Assembly: GCA_011389575.1 (NCBI GenBank)
Contig: JAABUB010000028.1
Coordinates: 1-37,491, forward strand
Source of the DNA: Desulfotignum sp.
Lineage (GTDB): Bacteria > Desulfobacterota > Desulfobacteria > Desulfobacterales > Desulfobacteraceae
DNA: 37,491 bases
Direction of reading: 5' to 3'
The notes beneath the pieces are model-generated. The model worked only from the letters and a program-made list of their open reading frames with translations, made no database searches and was not told the origin of the DNA. This document shows, piece after piece, positions 8,363 to 16,205 of this stretch; the first letter of the stretch is position 1; each line of letters opens with the position of its first letter. The position numbers and the translations under genes were made by a program.

Positions 8363-9091
8363 TCAGGACTCCTCATTGATATCAATGTATCTTCTTTGAA
8401 GCAACTTTTGAATTATTTCCTCAAAAAAAATGAAAAAAAGGGTCCTTGATTTTTCATACGGTTTGAGATGCTTTGGCTGGGGGATCGGAGAAAGCCAGAA
8501 TATTTTGTCACACTGGTTGAACAGTTCCGTGTTGTATTCCTCTGCTATGATGACCACCCTGCAACCTTTTTGTTTTGCCCCGGTATATACATCCTGAAAA
8601 GAGAGAAATCGTCCTGTCTCCGTAATAATCAGCAGGAGCGTTGATTTGTCCACCATATTGTTCAGGGTTATTTCATCTGAGACAGCCATGAAGGTTTTGT
8701 CCGAGCAGTTGCGGAATCTGTACTCAAAATACCGGGCACAGAGAAGTGAGGGACCATATCCGAACAGGGCAATTTTATCATGGTTGTCTATCAGGAATAA
8801 CAATTCATCTATCATGGCTGCATCAAAGGTTTCGATGAACGATCTGACCCGGTTTAATTCATTTGAACCATCGATTGATTTGATATCTTTTCCATATAAA
8901 AAGTCAAGATACTGCTTGTAGTTGCTGAATCCAAGTTTTTTGACAAACTTGGATATTTTTGACACCGAACAGTGGCAGGCTGCAGCCGCCTGATTGATCC
9001 GTATGTTCGGCATTGTCTTGCTGTGGCGAATCATCTGCTCGTGTATCTGCTTTTCCAGCGGGTTAAGCGCGTCTAAATCTATGGTAAGCAT
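8363..9091 (-). CDS. RpiR/MurR-family transcriptional regulator with SIS domain
   Basis: DNA-binding regulator, 242 aa from ATG 9091 (AAGGAAG ribosome-binding site close upstream); an upstream in-frame extension to 9175 is less likely. The N-terminal HTH_6 domain (about residues 10-85) has the typical INQAAAACHCSVSKISKFVKKLG helix pair region, here residues about 31-53, and the C-terminal part (about 105-235) is a SIS sugar-phosphate-binding fold. Such proteins sense phosphosugars and control sugar or polyol catabolism. It is divergent from the FAD-oxidase/ETF/SDR/kinase operon, and two matching palindromes lie in the shared intergenic region, so it very probably controls that operon. Confidence 0.9.
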   Translation of the reverse strand: MLTIDLDALNPLEKQIHEQMIRHSKTMPNIRINQAAAACHCSVSKISKFVKKLGFSNYKQYLDFLYGKDIKSIDGSNELNRVRSFIETFDAAMIDELLFLIDNHDKIALFGYGPSLLCARYFEYRFRNCSDKTFMAVSDEITLNNMVDKSTLLLIITETGRFLSFQDVYTGAKQKGCRVVIIAEEYNTELFNQCDKIFWLSPIPQPKHLKPYEKSRTLFFIFFEEIIQKLLQRRYIDINEES

Positions 9092-9223
9092 AATCTTCCT
9101 TGCGGCTGCTGTTATTGAACGGTGATGTACTCTACCACGCTTTCCGGAAAGGTGTAAAGAGAAGAAATAGTGCAAGAAGGCTGTGTTTATTGCATTTTAG
9201 GGTTTTTTATGAGAAATGCTGTA

Positions 9224-9239
9224 ATGGAAAATTTTCCAT
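9224..9239. promoter_or_regulatory. palindromic operator candidate 1
   Basis: A perfect 16-base palindrome, ATGGAAAATTTTCCAT. Its core GGAAAATTTTCC matches the second palindrome 40 bases downstream except for the two central bases. It lies between the divergent rpiR-like gene and the catabolic operon, so it is a likely binding site of the RpiR-type regulator. Confidence 0.6.
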
Positions 9240-9265
9240 AAAATATAATTTTTTTATAAAATATT

Positions 9266-9277
9266 GGAAATATTTCC
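9266..9277. promoter_or_regulatory. palindromic operator candidate 2
   Basis: A perfect 12-base palindrome, GGAAATATTTCC, that shares the form GGAAAwwTTTCC with candidate 1. Its centre is 40 bases (about four helical turns) from the first and it ends 8 bases before the -35 box of the operon promoter. That position fits a dimer-of-dimers regulator contacting both sites on one face of DNA. Confidence 0.6.
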
Positions 9278-9285
9278 TTTTTTTA

Positions 9286-9314
9286 TTGACAGCTGAATCT
9301 GGTGCCTTTAGTAT
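9286..9314 (+). promoter_or_regulatory. sigma70-type promoter of the catabolic operon
   Basis: A consensus -35 box TTGACA at 9286-9291, a 17-base spacer and the -10 box TAGTAT at 9309-9314. The predicted start falls near 9321, giving a leader of about 60 bases before the TTG start at 9384. Both GGAAAwwTTTCC palindromes lie directly upstream. Confidence 0.72.
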
Positions 9315-9383
9315 TTGACCAGCCGGCAGAAAAGTGGGATCACATGATTCTTTTAAACAACATGTAACGCAGGAGGTCCAAAA

Positions 9384-10856
9384 TTGGACAAAAACGACAT
9401 TATTGAAAACCTGGGTAAAATACTGACCCCGTCGCAGGTCAATACCGACAGCGAAGACCTTTATGATGCCTCGGCAGACCGGTATAAGAAGTACGCAAAA
9501 GTCCGGCGGGTCCTGGATGTTCCCGTGCCTGCAGCGATCGTATACCCCACATCTGTTCAAGAGGTCAGCCATGTACTGGCGTTCTGCAATGAATACGGGC
9601 TCAATGTCATTCCCCGGGCCGGAAAAACCGCAACAGAAGGGGGGTTGGAAAACTGGAAGGAAAACACCATTGTTATCGATGCACGGCATCTGGACAAAGT
9701 CCTGAATATCGACTTCTATAACATGCAGGCCACTGCACAGGCGGGTGTTCCTCTTCAGGAACTGGAAGATGAATTGAGAAAACAAGGATTCACAACCGGT
9801 CACTCCCCCCAGTCGAAACCGGTGGCAAAGTTCGGGGGGCTTGTGGCCACACGGAGCATCGGTCAGTTCTCAACACTCTACGGAGGCATCGAGGACATGG
9901 TTGTCGGTTTGGAATGTGTGTTTCCCGATGGTCACATCTCCAGGATAAAGAATGTTGCCAGAAGGTCCGGCGGCCCCGATATCAGACATATTGTCATTGG
10001 AAATGAAGGCTCTCTTTGCTACATCACAGAAGTGACGGTTAAAATCTTTAGGTACTATCCTGAAAACAACCGGTTTTACGGCTATCTTGTCAAAGACATG
10101 GAAACGGGAATCAAAGTGCTGCGCGAGGTAATGGTAAACGGGTTTCGTCCTTCTGTGGCACGGACCTATTCCGAAGAGGATGCTGCCCAGCACTTTTACC
10201 ATTTTCATAAAAACAGATGCGTTCTTCTGTTTATGGCCGAAGGCCCTGAAGGCATTGTCCAGGCCACCTGTCAGGCCATTGAAGCGGCTGCAGAAAAATT
10301 CAAAGACGGTATTATCGAACAGGTGGACGATGGGCTGATTGCGGACTGGTTCAACAATCTGAACTGGTCCCAGAAAGACATTGATGATGAGTTTGAGGCA
10401 ATGAAGGAGAACGATTCCCACGCCGGATTTACCACAGAGATATCAGCCGACTGGGAAACCATCCCCAAAATCTACAATACCGTGATCCGGAGGATACGGC
10501 AGGAATATCCCCGTGCCCATGATCTTACCATGCTGGGTGGTCACTCTTCCCACAGCTATATCAACGGCACCAATATGTACTTTGTGTACAACTACCGTAT
10601 TATGTGCGCACCTGAGGATGAAATGAGGGTGTATCACCATCCGTTGCAGAGAATCATCGTTGAAGAGACCCTTAAGCTCGGCGGCTCCATGTGTCACCAC
10701 CACGGGATCGGCAAATTCAGAAATGAATGGACCATGGCAGAACACGGCACTGCCTACTATATGCTGGAAAAGCTCAAACAGGCGTTTGATCCAAAGGGAA
10801 TCATGAATTTTGGCACCATCTATCCCCGGGAAGAGGGGGCGAAATACCAGAAATAA
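9384..10856 (+). CDS. FAD-linked oxidase, alkyl-DHAP-synthase-like
   Basis: Flavoprotein of 490 aa in the FAD-binding-4/vanillyl-alcohol-oxidase superfamily. It starts at TTG 9384, seven bases after a perfect AGGAGG. The N-terminal half binds FAD (YPTSVQEVSHVLAFC and PRAGKTATEGG, about residues 54-85; GGLVATRSIGQFS about 153). The C-terminal half has GGHSSHSYINGTNMYF and CHHHGIGKFRNEW (about residues 436-448), the triple-His motif characteristic of alkyldihydroxyacetone-phosphate synthases. In this operon, with EtfBA next to it, a dehydrogenase role passing electrons to ETF is more likely than ether-lipid synthesis. Candidate substrates are a hydroxy acid, polyol or sugar phosphate; this is inference. 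Confidence 0.87.
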   Translation: MDKNDIIENLGKILTPSQVNTDSEDLYDASADRYKKYAKVRRVLDVPVPAAIVYPTSVQEVSHVLAFCNEYGLNVIPRAGKTATEGGLENWKENTIVIDARHLDKVLNIDFYNMQATAQAGVPLQELEDELRKQGFTTGHSPQSKPVAKFGGLVATRSIGQFSTLYGGIEDMVVGLECVFPDGHISRIKNVARRSGGPDIRHIVIGNEGSLCYITEVTVKIFRYYPENNRFYGYLVKDMETGIKVLREVMVNGFRPSVARTYSEEDAAQHFYHFHKNRCVLLFMAEGPEGIVQATCQAIEAAAEKFKDGIIEQVDDGLIADWFNNLNWSQKDIDDEFEAMKENDSHAGFTTEISADWETIPKIYNTVIRRIRQEYPRAHDLTMLGGHSSHSYINGTNMYFVYNYRIMCAPEDEMRVYHHPLQRIIVEETLKLGGSMCHHHGIGKFRNEWTMAEHGTAYYMLEKLKQAFDPKGIMNFGTIYPREEGAKYQK

Positions 10857-10865
10857 CCTCCTGCC

Positions 10866-10925
10866 GGGCTTGGTCATAACATGGGCCATTGGTCACGATT
10901 GGCGGGCCATGTTATGACCAAGCCC
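10866..10925. repeat. 60-base intercistronic inverted repeat
   Basis: Arms 10866-10884 and 10907-10925 are perfect 19-base reverse complements (GGGCTTGGTCATAACATGG and its complement), and pairing continues after one mismatch. The loop is 22 bases or less. It begins 10 bases after the FAD-oxidase stop. No T-run follows, so it is not a standard intrinsic terminator; an mRNA-stabilising or partial-termination hairpin that lowers etf expression relative to the first gene is possible. Confidence 0.75.
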
Positions 10926-11010
10926 CTCCCGCTCAAGGCTGTCTCAGGAGTGTTGGGGTGTAAGGAACAATGAAAAGGGATGTGAAAGAACCAGAGGGTA
11001 ACCGATTGGC

Positions 11011-11805
11011 ATGAAGATTATCTGTGTTGTCAAAATTGTTCCTGATGTGGACAGCATTGTCTGTGATGTTGAAAACAACATTTTGACCGGCAACGCTGCC
11101 AGGATGATGCTGAACCCGGATGATGCCTGCGCACTGGCCTTTGCCCTTGGGGTAAAGGCAGGCGATCCAGACTGCTTTGTTGAGGTCGTCAGCATGGGAC
11201 CCATGTCTGTACGTCCCCACATGGAAGACCTGCTGCGGCTTGCCGTGGACAGGGGAACCCTGATTTCCGATCCCATGTTTGAGGGCAGCGACACCCTGGT
11301 AACCAGTGCGGTTCTGGGAAGGTATATCGCCACCCGTCCATTTGACTGCCTGCTGACCGGAAGCCATTCACTGGACGGCGGTACCGCCCATGTGCCGGTG
11401 CAGCTGGCCGAAACCCTTGGGCTGGATCAAATGCTGGGGATTATCCGCATCGACCCGCATCAGTTCGACAGCACACGGGCTGTGTTTGAGGTTGAGGATG
11501 AGAAGACCGTCACCACCTATGAAATGGAGATGCCCTGCGTATTGAGTGTCACCCGGCAGAGCGGTTATAAACTGCCCTATGTCTCATTATCGGACATGCG
11601 GCGGGATGTTTCAGATGAACTGGTCATCATCACCAACCAGGATCTTGGCTTTTCTGAAACAGAGGTCGGCCCCACCGGATCACGCACAAAAGTTGTGAAC
11701 CGCTATCCCAAAACATATGCAAAAAAAGACAGGCATATAGTGGGAAATGATGAAGAAGGCATCTCATACGTTTTCAATTTTTTAAAACAAAAAGGTTTTT
11801 TGTAA
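11011..11805 (+). CDS. etfB: electron transfer flavoprotein subunit beta
   Basis: Beta subunit of a heterodimeric ETF, 264 aa, the normal length. Seen: N-terminal MKIICVVKIVPDVDS, the segment VVSMGPMSVRPHMEDLL (about residues 68-84), FEGSDTLVTSAVL (about 90-102) and GSHSLDGGTAHVPVQLAE (about 119-136), all diagnostic for EtfB. The FxGSDTxxTS pattern resembles ETFs of clostridial-type and bifurcating complexes, but bifurcation cannot be concluded from this alone. It lies one base upstream of etfA and behind an FAD-oxidase gene, an order comparable to lactate dehydrogenase/ETF complexes, so it probably accepts electrons from that oxidase. Confidence 0.92.
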   Translation: MKIICVVKIVPDVDSIVCDVENNILTGNAARMMLNPDDACALAFALGVKAGDPDCFVEVVSMGPMSVRPHMEDLLRLAVDRGTLISDPMFEGSDTLVTSAVLGRYIATRPFDCLLTGSHSLDGGTAHVPVQLAETLGLDQMLGIIRIDPHQFDSTRAVFEVEDEKTVTTYEMEMPCVLSVTRQSGYKLPYVSLSDMRRDVSDELVIITNQDLGFSETEVGPTGSRTKVVNRYPKTYAKKDRHIVGNDEEGISYVFNFLKQKGFL

Positions 11806-11806
11806 T

Positions 11807-12751
11807 ATGAAGAAAACCTGCATTTTCCAGGATACTGAAAAGACAGAAAATACCACAGACCTTCTGGAAGTGGCCGAACGTATTTACGGCCAGGGACAGT
11901 TTGAATCCCATGCGGTTCTTCTGGCGGATTCATTCGATCCTCTCATGGGGTCTTTTCATCATATCATCCGTGTGGCCAAGGGGCTTGTGGACTGTTATGA
12001 TCCCCAGGGAATATGTGATATCCTGGAAAACCTGCACAAAAAAAACAGGTTTGACAGTATCCTGATTCCCGGTACCAGTCTGGGAGAGATGATTGCCCCG
12101 CGCCTGGCGAAAAGGTTGCAAACAGGACTTGTGGCCGGCGTGACAGATATTAAAAGGGCGGGAGACCATACTGAAATCATCCGTCCTGCCTTTTCAGGAA
12201 AAATCCTTGAGGGTGTTCTTCATACAGGCAATGGTCCCGTGATGATGAGCATCAGACCCAACGCCTTTGAATACAAGCCAGGAGATCCTTTGCAGACGGT
12301 TGTTTCCGCGTATACCGAACCTGTAAGTTCCCCCAGTGCGGTAACACGCCTCCATGTCAAGGAAAACCGGCAGACCTGTGATATCCGGGACAGTGAGGTG
12401 CTTATTGCCGGCGGGGGCGGGGTGAAAGAGAGTTTTTCGGAACTGTACCGCCTGGCCGACGCTTTGAAGGGAACGGTTGCAGCCAGCCGGAAACTGGTCG
12501 ATCAGGGGATCGCACCAAGAAGTATACAGGTCGGGCAATCCGGGAAAACGGTCTCTCCTAAGTTATATATGGCCTTGGGGATACACGGAAGCATGCAGCA
12601 TATGGCAGGGTTACGGCATATTGCATCACTCATTTCGATAAATACAGCGGTCAATGCCCCTATTTGCAGTCTGTCGGATATTGTTGTGCACGGAGATGCC
12701 CGGGAATTCATAGACAGGCTGATGAAGAAAATTGCGCTCTACAGATCTTAA
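11807..12751 (+). CDS. etfA: electron transfer flavoprotein subunit alpha
   Basis: Alpha subunit of ETF, 314 aa. The N-terminal domain (about 1-185) is diverged. The C-terminal FAD-binding domain (about 190-314) is canonical: VLIAGGGGVK, ASRKLVDQG, VGQSGKTVSPKLYMALGIHG, HMAGLRHIASLISIN and a late GDAREFIDRL. The start ATG follows the etfB stop after one base (TAATATG), so the two are translationally coupled. No ferredoxin domain is fused at the N-terminus. No ETF:quinone oxidoreductase is in the window, so the final electron acceptor is unknown. Confidence 0.94.
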   Translation: MKKTCIFQDTEKTENTTDLLEVAERIYGQGQFESHAVLLADSFDPLMGSFHHIIRVAKGLVDCYDPQGICDILENLHKKNRFDSILIPGTSLGEMIAPRLAKRLQTGLVAGVTDIKRAGDHTEIIRPAFSGKILEGVLHTGNGPVMMSIRPNAFEYKPGDPLQTVVSAYTEPVSSPSAVTRLHVKENRQTCDIRDSEVLIAGGGGVKESFSELYRLADALKGTVAASRKLVDQGIAPRSIQVGQSGKTVSPKLYMALGIHGSMQHMAGLRHIASLISINTAVNAPICSLSDIVVHGDAREFIDRLMKKIALYRS

Positions 12752-12768
12752 GGAAAAGAGGAGTTGAC

Positions 12769-13548
12769 ATGAATATTACCGATTTTACCATGGACTTTTT
12801 TTCGCTGAAAGGAAAAAATGCCATTGTTACAGGCGGGAACAGCGGGTTGGGACAGGCCTTTTCCGTTGCCCTGGCCAAGGCGGGAGCAAATGTGATGGCC
12901 GTCAGTATGATGGATGATGATGCGCAAACCCGGCAGTGGATTGAAGACTGCGGTGCAGCCTATGAATATGTCTACGCTGACATCACCTCAGACGGCGCAT
13001 GTAAAAGGGTGGTGGATGCCTGTGTGACCACCTGGGGGAGCATCGACATCCTGGTGAACTGTGCCGGTATCTGTATCAATATGGAAGACGTGACAAAATT
13101 TACCAGAAAAGAGTGGGATAAAATGGTGTCCGTCAACCTGACAGCAGCGTTTGAGATGACCCATGAAGCATGCAAGCATATGATTAACCAGCAGCGCGGC
13201 AAGGTGGTGAATATCGCTTCTCTCTATTCTTTTTTGGGCGGGCAGTGGTCTCCTGCCTATGCTGCCACCAAGCACGGTATTGTCGGTTTAACCAAATCCA
13301 TGTGCGATGAGCTGGCGCAATTCAATGTCCAGGTGAACGCCATTGCCCCGGGATACTTTGCCACCGCGCTGACACAAAAAACCCGGTGTGACCCCATACG
13401 CAATGCACAGATTCTCTCCCATATTCCTGCCAATCGCTGGGGCTGGACTGCCGATCTCATGGGGGCCTGCGTATTTCTTTCCAGTGATGCTTCCAATTAT
13501 GTGAACGGCACGGTTTTAACCGTGGATGGCGGATATTTGATGCGGTAG
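12769..13548 (+). CDS. SDR-family oxidoreductase (gluconate-5-dehydrogenase / KduD-like)
   Basis: Short-chain dehydrogenase of 259 aa from ATG 12769, preceded by AAAGAGGAG; a longer in-frame start at 12664 lies inside etfA and is unlikely. Seen: TGGNSGLG at residues 21-28, NCAG at 97-100, catalytic Ser151, Tyr164 and Lys168 (YAATK), and the C-terminal NGTVLTVDGGYLMR. The closest relatives by eye are sugar-acid and polyol dehydrogenases. Between etfA and an FGGY kinase it would oxidise a polyol or reduce/oxidise a keto-sugar so that the product can be phosphorylated. Substrate is not determined. Confidence 0.9.
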   Translation: MNITDFTMDFFSLKGKNAIVTGGNSGLGQAFSVALAKAGANVMAVSMMDDDAQTRQWIEDCGAAYEYVYADITSDGACKRVVDACVTTWGSIDILVNCAGICINMEDVTKFTRKEWDKMVSVNLTAAFEMTHEACKHMINQQRGKVVNIASLYSFLGGQWSPAYAATKHGIVGLTKSMCDELAQFNVQVNAIAPGYFATALTQKTRCDPIRNAQILSHIPANRWGWTADLMGACVFLSSDASNYVNGTVLTVDGGYLMR

Positions 13549-13616
13549 CGCTCCCGCCGGGTCAATGCCCTGCACCAAACCAACCAGTACCTCAGATGAG
13601 TTGCTGTGAAGAATAA

Positions 13617-13634
13617 AGAAGGTGGTTGCCTTCT
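13617..13634 (+). promoter_or_regulatory. small hairpin upstream of the FGGY kinase start
   Basis: Stem AGAAGG (13617-13622) and CCTTCT (13629-13634) with a six-base loop, lying 15 bases before the kinase ATG and just ahead of its AAAGGA ribosome-binding site. It could tune translation or mark processing between sdr and kinase; it is short and may be chance. Confidence 0.3.
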
Positions 13635-13649
13635 GTAAAGGAATGTAAG

Positions 13650-15083
13650 ATGGAAAAATATATAATAGCAATTGACGGCGGCACCCAGAGCACCAAACTG
13701 GCCCTATTTGATACAGCCGGCCATGAAATCTGTTCAGAAACGGTTCACCTCCGGCCCATTGATTTTTATGGTGATTCCCGGGCGGAACATCCTGGCGATG
13801 ATCTGTGGGAAAGCCTGAAAAGAGCCTGTCATGGTATGTTTGAAAAATTTACAAAAGATAAAAACAACATCATCGGTGTGGGCCTGTGCTCCATACGGTG
13901 CTGCCGGGCATTGATCAAGGCGGACGGTAATCTGGCATCTCCCGTGCAAAGCTGGATGGACCTTCGCCTGGCAAGTCCTTATCAGCATGAAGATGATGCG
14001 GTGCAATATGTGACCACCAGCACCGGATATCTGACATACCGGCTGACCGGGGAAACAAGGGATACCAGATCCAATTACGTGGGACCATGGCCAATGGACC
14101 CCGACATCCTGGAGTGGTATGAAAACGGTGAACAATTTGATGCATATATAACCCCCCGGGAAATGTTGTTTGAACTGGTTGATCCGGCATCGGTGCTGGG
14201 AAACATCACAGATGAGGCCAGTAATGCCACGGGGATCCCCGCCGGCATACCCGTGGTGTCCACGGCAAATGACAAGGCCGTGGAAGGACTGGGTGCAGGT
14301 CTGGTCAACGACGGCACCGTTCTTGTATCACTGGGCACCTACATAACATCCATGATGGTGGGAACAACGTCCAGTACCGATGCCGTCAACTACTGGAGCA
14401 ATCCGGGGGCCGTGCCCGGAGAATTGCTCTATGAGAGCAGCGGGATCCGCAGAGGGATGGCCACTGTCACATGGATCAAAGAACTGCTTGGTTCGGACAT
14501 CATTGCGGCAGCAGATAAAATGAATCTTTCCCCCGAAGCTTATATGAATGTCGTGGCAGCGGATGTCCCTGTGGGATGTGACGGGCTTTATACGGTTCTC
14601 AACTGGTTGCCCCATCCGGCACGTCTTCATGAACGGGGAATGATGATCGGCTTTAACAGCACGCACAAAGGACCACATATGTTCCGCTCGGTTCTGGAGG
14701 GCATTGCCATGACCATGAACAATAATGCCCGGGCCATGTGTGACGAAATAGGGGTGCCGCTCACCAATATTGTGGTCAGCGGCGGCGGTTCAAACGGAGA
14801 GCTGTTCATGCAGATCTTTGCCGATGTCTTCGGGGTTCCGGCCCATCGGAATGTGGTCAACGGTTCCGCCAGCATGGGGGCGGCCATTTGTACGGCCCTG
14901 GCTCTGGGCATATACAAGAACAGGCAGGCGGCCATTGACAGTATGGTGCGCCGGAGGGACACATTTCTGCCCGTCAAGGAGAATGCAGCACGCTATGACA
15001 GGATCAACACAGAGGTCTATCAGCATATAGTTCCGGCCACCGACGATCTGTTACAAAAGTCACATCGGATTTTTACGGTGTAG
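13650..15083 (+). CDS. FGGY-family carbohydrate kinase
   Basis: Sugar kinase of 477 aa, close to the usual 480-520. The ATG at 13650 is preferred (AAGGA seven bases upstream); a TTG at 13626 is also in frame. The N-terminal ATPase fold begins AIDGGTQSTKLALFD (about residues 6-20); the C-terminal fold carries VSLGTYITSMMVG and VVSGGGSNGELFMQIFADVFG plus NGSASMGAAI, typical for FGGY_C of the xylulokinase branch. It would phosphorylate the ketose or polyol made by the upstream oxidoreductases, using ATP. Last gene of the RpiR-linked operon; xylulokinase-like is a fold statement, not a proven substrate. Confidence 0.92.
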   Translation: MEKYIIAIDGGTQSTKLALFDTAGHEICSETVHLRPIDFYGDSRAEHPGDDLWESLKRACHGMFEKFTKDKNNIIGVGLCSIRCCRALIKADGNLASPVQSWMDLRLASPYQHEDDAVQYVTTSTGYLTYRLTGETRDTRSNYVGPWPMDPDILEWYENGEQFDAYITPREMLFELVDPASVLGNITDEASNATGIPAGIPVVSTANDKAVEGLGAGLVNDGTVLVSLGTYITSMMVGTTSSTDAVNYWSNPGAVPGELLYESSGIRRGMATVTWIKELLGSDIIAAADKMNLSPEAYMNVVAADVPVGCDGLYTVLNWLPHPARLHERGMMIGFNSTHKGPHMFRSVLEGIAMTMNNNARAMCDEIGVPLTNIVVSGGGSNGELFMQIFADVFGVPAHRNVVNGSASMGAAICTALALGIYKNRQAAIDSMVRRRDTFLPVKENAARYDRINTEVYQHIVPATDDLLQKSHRIFTV

Positions 15084-15230
15084 GCAGTTGAATGATCATC
15101 CGGACAGGTTGATTTCAGATAATGTTGTTTTACCTGTCTGGCAAGGCCCGGTCAGCAGGATAATTTTTTTGCCCGGGTCCTCTTGAATATATGGGATGAT
15201 ATATCGATCCATAAAGATCATTCCGGCATG

Positions 15231-15277
15231 AATTCCGAAATAGTCACGACTTTTTCGGAATTTGGTTCGAAAAAGTC
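15231..15277. repeat. two overlapping, mutually exclusive hairpins
   Basis: AATTCCGAAA (15231-15240) pairs perfectly with 15253-15262, and GACTTTTTCG (15248-15257) pairs perfectly with 15268-15277. The two stems share bases 15253-15257, so only one can form at a time. They lie between the converging FGGY kinase and Mth938-domain genes. There is no strong T-run on either side, so terminator function is uncertain. The rest of the 209-base gap also has GACAGGT/ACCTGTC arms but no gene. Confidence 0.5.
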
Positions 15278-15292
15278 ATCATCCTTGCCGGT

Positions 15293-15637
15293 TCAGCATG
15301 TCAGGTGAAAACAGGCGGCCACGCCCTTTGAGGCACCTGCAAGTGAATTGAATTTTTCGGCTGCCCGCTTTGAGGACATGACCATGGCGGTTACTCCTTT
15401 TTCCTGCAGATCGGCAACCAGTGTGGCATGGGGTTTCATAAGACCCGGTTTTCCGGTGCCGATCACAAGGATCTTTGCATGACTGTCAAGCACCGCGTCA
15501 AGATCAGATAACGCCAGCCGGTGGCCGGATTTTCTCTGCCATGGGCTCAGAACCGTGCCATCCGGCAGGATAATGAGATCTTTGCGAAACGTTTTCCCGT
15601 TGATTGTCATTTTGCCGAATGAATATGAGTCTATCAT
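15293..15637 (-). CDS. Mth938-like domain-containing protein
   Basis: Small cytoplasmic protein of 114 aa filled by one Mth938/NDUFAF3-like (former DUF498) domain. Seen: opening MIDSYSFGKMTINGK, DLIILPDGTVLSPWQRKSGHRL and the Rossmann-like LVIGTGKPGLMKP. Eukaryotic members assist complex I assembly; the bacterial role is not established. Its ATG overlaps the GNAT gene stop by 4 bases, so both form a two-gene operon. Confidence 0.88.
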   Translation of the reverse strand: MIDSYSFGKMTINGKTFRKDLIILPDGTVLSPWQRKSGHRLALSDLDAVLDSHAKILVIGTGKPGLMKPHATLVADLQEKGVTAMVMSSKRAAEKFNSLAGASKGVAACFHLTC

Positions 15638-16137
15638 GAGCTTTCCTTCCGCTTGTCCGCATCATTGGTGATTAATTGATCCCGGTAGATACCGGGGGTT
15701 GAGCCGTCAATGGGCATGGCGCCGGCAGTATGGACAAAAAATTCTGTCGGACCTGCGCCGCCAATGACAGCGTAGGCGTATCCCTGAGCCGCCATGGCAT
15801 GCAGGCATGAAAGTAACAATGCCTTGCCGATGCCGCTGCCGCGTTTTTCTGTGTCCACGCCTGTCGGTCCGAAGAAATTCCGGCAGGTGCTGTCATGGCA
15901 GGCAAATCCAACGATCTTTCCCGCCTCGGTGGCGATAAAACAGGAGACCGGATGATTACTGAAACCAACATCACACTCACCGGCCCAGCCCTTGCTGAAC
16001 ATTTTTTCCACCCATTCAACGACAGCGTACTTCTCATAAGGCATGGCACGGCGAATCACAATGCCGCGGGCGGCAAGTCGTTTCACCAGAGATGCCACCC
16101 CGGGCAGATCATATAACCGGACAAGCAGATCAGGCAT
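15634..16137 (-). CDS. GNAT-family N-acetyltransferase
   Basis: Acetyl-CoA-dependent acetyltransferase of 167 aa. The GNAT core is seen at about residues 28-145, with the acetyl-CoA loop region VDTEKRGSGIGKALLLSCL (about 96-114) and a following beta-strand AYAVIGGAG. A ribosome-binding site AAAGGAG lies upstream of the ATG. Substrate unknown. Translationally coupled (4-base overlap) with the Mth938-like gene. Confidence 0.87.
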   Translation of the reverse strand: MPDLLVRLYDLPGVASLVKRLAARGIVIRRAMPYEKYAVVEWVEKMFSKGWAGECDVGFSNHPVSCFIATEAGKIVGFACHDSTCRNFFGPTGVDTEKRGSGIGKALLLSCLHAMAAQGYAYAVIGGAGPTEFFVHTAGAMPIDGSTPGIYRDQLITNDADKRKESS

Positions 16138-16205
16138 ATTGTCTTGTTCTCCTTTGTTTCTGAATTGTGTCCAGACGCTTACTGCTCTCCAAACCGATCA
16201 GAGGT

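Noticed and set aside
9207..9803. 198-aa minus-strand frame between rpiR and the FAD oxidase
   Set aside because: It would cover the operon promoter and both operators and is antisense to the oxidase N-terminus; no motif.
10866..10925. Rho-independent terminator after the FAD oxidase
   Set aside because: Strong stem but no T-run on either side; kept as an inverted repeat only.
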